DNA from: Proteobacteria bacterium UBA6921
GTDB taxonomy: Bacteria > Pseudomonadota > Gammaproteobacteria > SG8-11
Reading direction: 5' to 3'
Assembly (NCBI GenBank): GCA_002450895.1
Contig: DKAR01000167.1
Span: 1-23,613 of the forward strand
Length of the DNA stretch: 23,613 nt
Both the position numbers and the translations under genes were made by a program. The notes beneath the pieces were generated by a model that was not told where the DNA came from, made no database searches, and worked only from the letters and a program-made list of their open reading frames with translations. This document shows positions 22,826 through 23,613 of the stretch, piece by piece (the stretch's first letter is position 1; each line of letters starts with the position of its first letter).

Positions 22826-23079
22826 TTGAGGAAACGAAAGAAACCCAATGGCCGGAAGCGAACTTACAAAGTAGAGAAGATATACAAACATTGACCGCGT
22901 AGCAGTAATGGTGAAAACACCTCGCACCCACATTGCCCACCTGCCCCTCTGCACTGATTTTGCTGGCTCGAAATCCTTTCCTGTACGAACATTCTTGCCG
23001 ATATACGGTCTGATTTAGTGAACTGGTCTCGGTAATTCAGCGTTAACTGGACCCCGCTTTTGCGTTTATCGTTATCGTC
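22826..23079. other. Intergenic stretch, 254 bp, no gene seen
   Basis: This stretch is visibly richer in A and T than its surroundings. No plus-strand frame is open to the next gene beyond 23047, because a TAA at 23044-23046 closes it. A minus-strand frame (23214-22864) covers it but runs antisense through the next gene and has no family signature, so I do not call it. No hairpin with a T-tract and no convincing promoter was found. Confidence 0.5.
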
Positions 23080-23613
23080 ATGCCCCGCAAATCGAATACT
23101 CGAACATCCACTCGTGAGGAACGCAAGAATCGTAAGCGTCGTTCCCGCTTCGCCATTTTTTGGCTGAGCACGAGTTCGCGGCGGCATCTGTGGCGAGCCC
23201 TCCGAGCCCGGCATGGCTTAATTCAGGCATTGAGCCTTGCTGTGGTGGTCATAGCGGTGTGGGCGGGAACGAATTGGGCGTATCAAGTGTTGCGCAAACC
23301 GACTGAATTGCTCTTTCCAGTAAGTGACGCGCTTTTTAAAACACCGCCCGAAACCTGGCGCACCTACCAGTCGATTTTCCAGGAGCATGCGACAACCGTA
23401 ATCACGCCCGAATTTCTCGCGGCGTTGGCACAGGTTGAGGGCTCGGGAAATCCGATCGCTCGCACCTACTGGCGCTGGCAATTCTCGTGGAACCCGTTTG
23501 AAATGTATCGCCCCGCCTCAAGCGCGGTTGGAATGTTTCAGATTACCGATGCCACGTTTTCCGAAGCCAGGCGCTACTGCATTCATGACCATGTCGTGGT
23601 CAGAGACGGATCC
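23080..23613 (+). CDS. Membrane-anchored lytic transglycosylase (SLT fold), 3'-truncated by window edge
   Basis: The frame is open from ATG 23080 to the last base (178 codons); a TAA at 23044-23046 closes it upstream and no other start lies between. The N-terminus (1-45) is strongly cationic (ERKNRKRRSR), followed by one transmembrane helix at about 47-68, so the C-terminal part faces the periplasm. Residues from about 108 on resemble a soluble-lytic-transglycosylase domain: catalytic candidate E120 in AQVEGSGNP and AVGMFQIT at 149-156, equivalent to the family's GLMQI motif. It would cleave peptidoglycan. The codon choice looks less GC-biased than its neighbours. No clear Shine-Dalgarno precedes the ATG. 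Confidence 0.78.
   Translation, partial: MPRKSNTRTSTREERKNRKRRSRFAIFWLSTSSRRHLWRALRARHGLIQALSLAVVVIAVWAGTNWAYQVLRKPTELLFPVSDALFKTPPETWRTYQSIFQEHATTVITPEFLAALAQVEGSGNPIARTYWRWQFSWNPFEMYRPASSAVGMFQITDATFSEARRYCIHDHVVVRDGS

Noticed and set aside
22864..23214. Minus-strand open frame covering the 254-bp gap
   Set aside because: It runs antisense into the transglycosylase gene, shows no family signature and has no convincing start context.

Overview
The window is a dense, GC-rich stretch of a Gram-negative proteobacterial chromosome, most likely gammaproteobacterial. The pointers are Hda with a clamp-binding motif, a DUF2066 gene, the purM-purN pair, a DUF3108 gene, many ATGA stop/start overlaps and several Sec or lipoprotein signals. 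No species can be named. I see no rRNA, tRNA, CRISPR array, insertion sequence or transposase. No stretch between genes exceeds 300 bases; the longest is 254 bp (22826-23079).

Layout, left to right. (1) 1-3345, plus strand: the 3' part of a class I fumarase, then a fused class II aldolase/short-chain dehydrogenase. (2) 3359-4144: a small DUF4398-like lipoprotein gene (minus) divergent from arsC (plus), which has a good sigma70-type promoter. (3) 4167-7664, minus strand: a tight operon read as DUF2066 > CDP-alcohol phosphatidyltransferase > AI-2E/PerM-type permease > hda. (4) 7790-12063, accessory island A: on the minus strand a cyclic-nucleotide-binding-fold protein and a 716-aa protein that joins a papain-like peptidase to an alpha/beta hydrolase; on the plus strand a secreted beta-rich protein, a DUF1272 zinc protein and a BLUF blue-light sensor. 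(5) 12162-13858: purM-purN. (6) 13908-20071, accessory island B, plus strand: a translationally coupled pair of exported proteins (coiled coil, then TPR), followed by four overlapping membrane or lipid-sugar genes (LPG-synthase-TM flippase-like, PAP2 phosphatase, ArnC-like GT2, ArnT-like GT39). (7) 20123-21270: DUF3108 and a small secreted protein. (8) 21425-22825: tag, DUF1801 and DUF2214. (9) 23080 to the edge: a membrane-anchored lytic transglycosylase, cut by the window end.

From memory of Pseudomonas-type genomes, hda, perM, DUF2066, purM, purN and DUF3108 form a compact conserved neighbourhood. Here it is opened twice, by islands A and B, and these hold the most interesting content. Island B looks like a complete make-flip-transfer-recycle module for a polyprenyl-linked sugar, without sugar-nucleotide genes. 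Island A places a two-headed hydrolase directly downstream of an atypical cNMP-fold sensor. Three intergenic RNA or DNA structures (7708-7745, 10711-10748, 21281-21327) are not explained by the genes.
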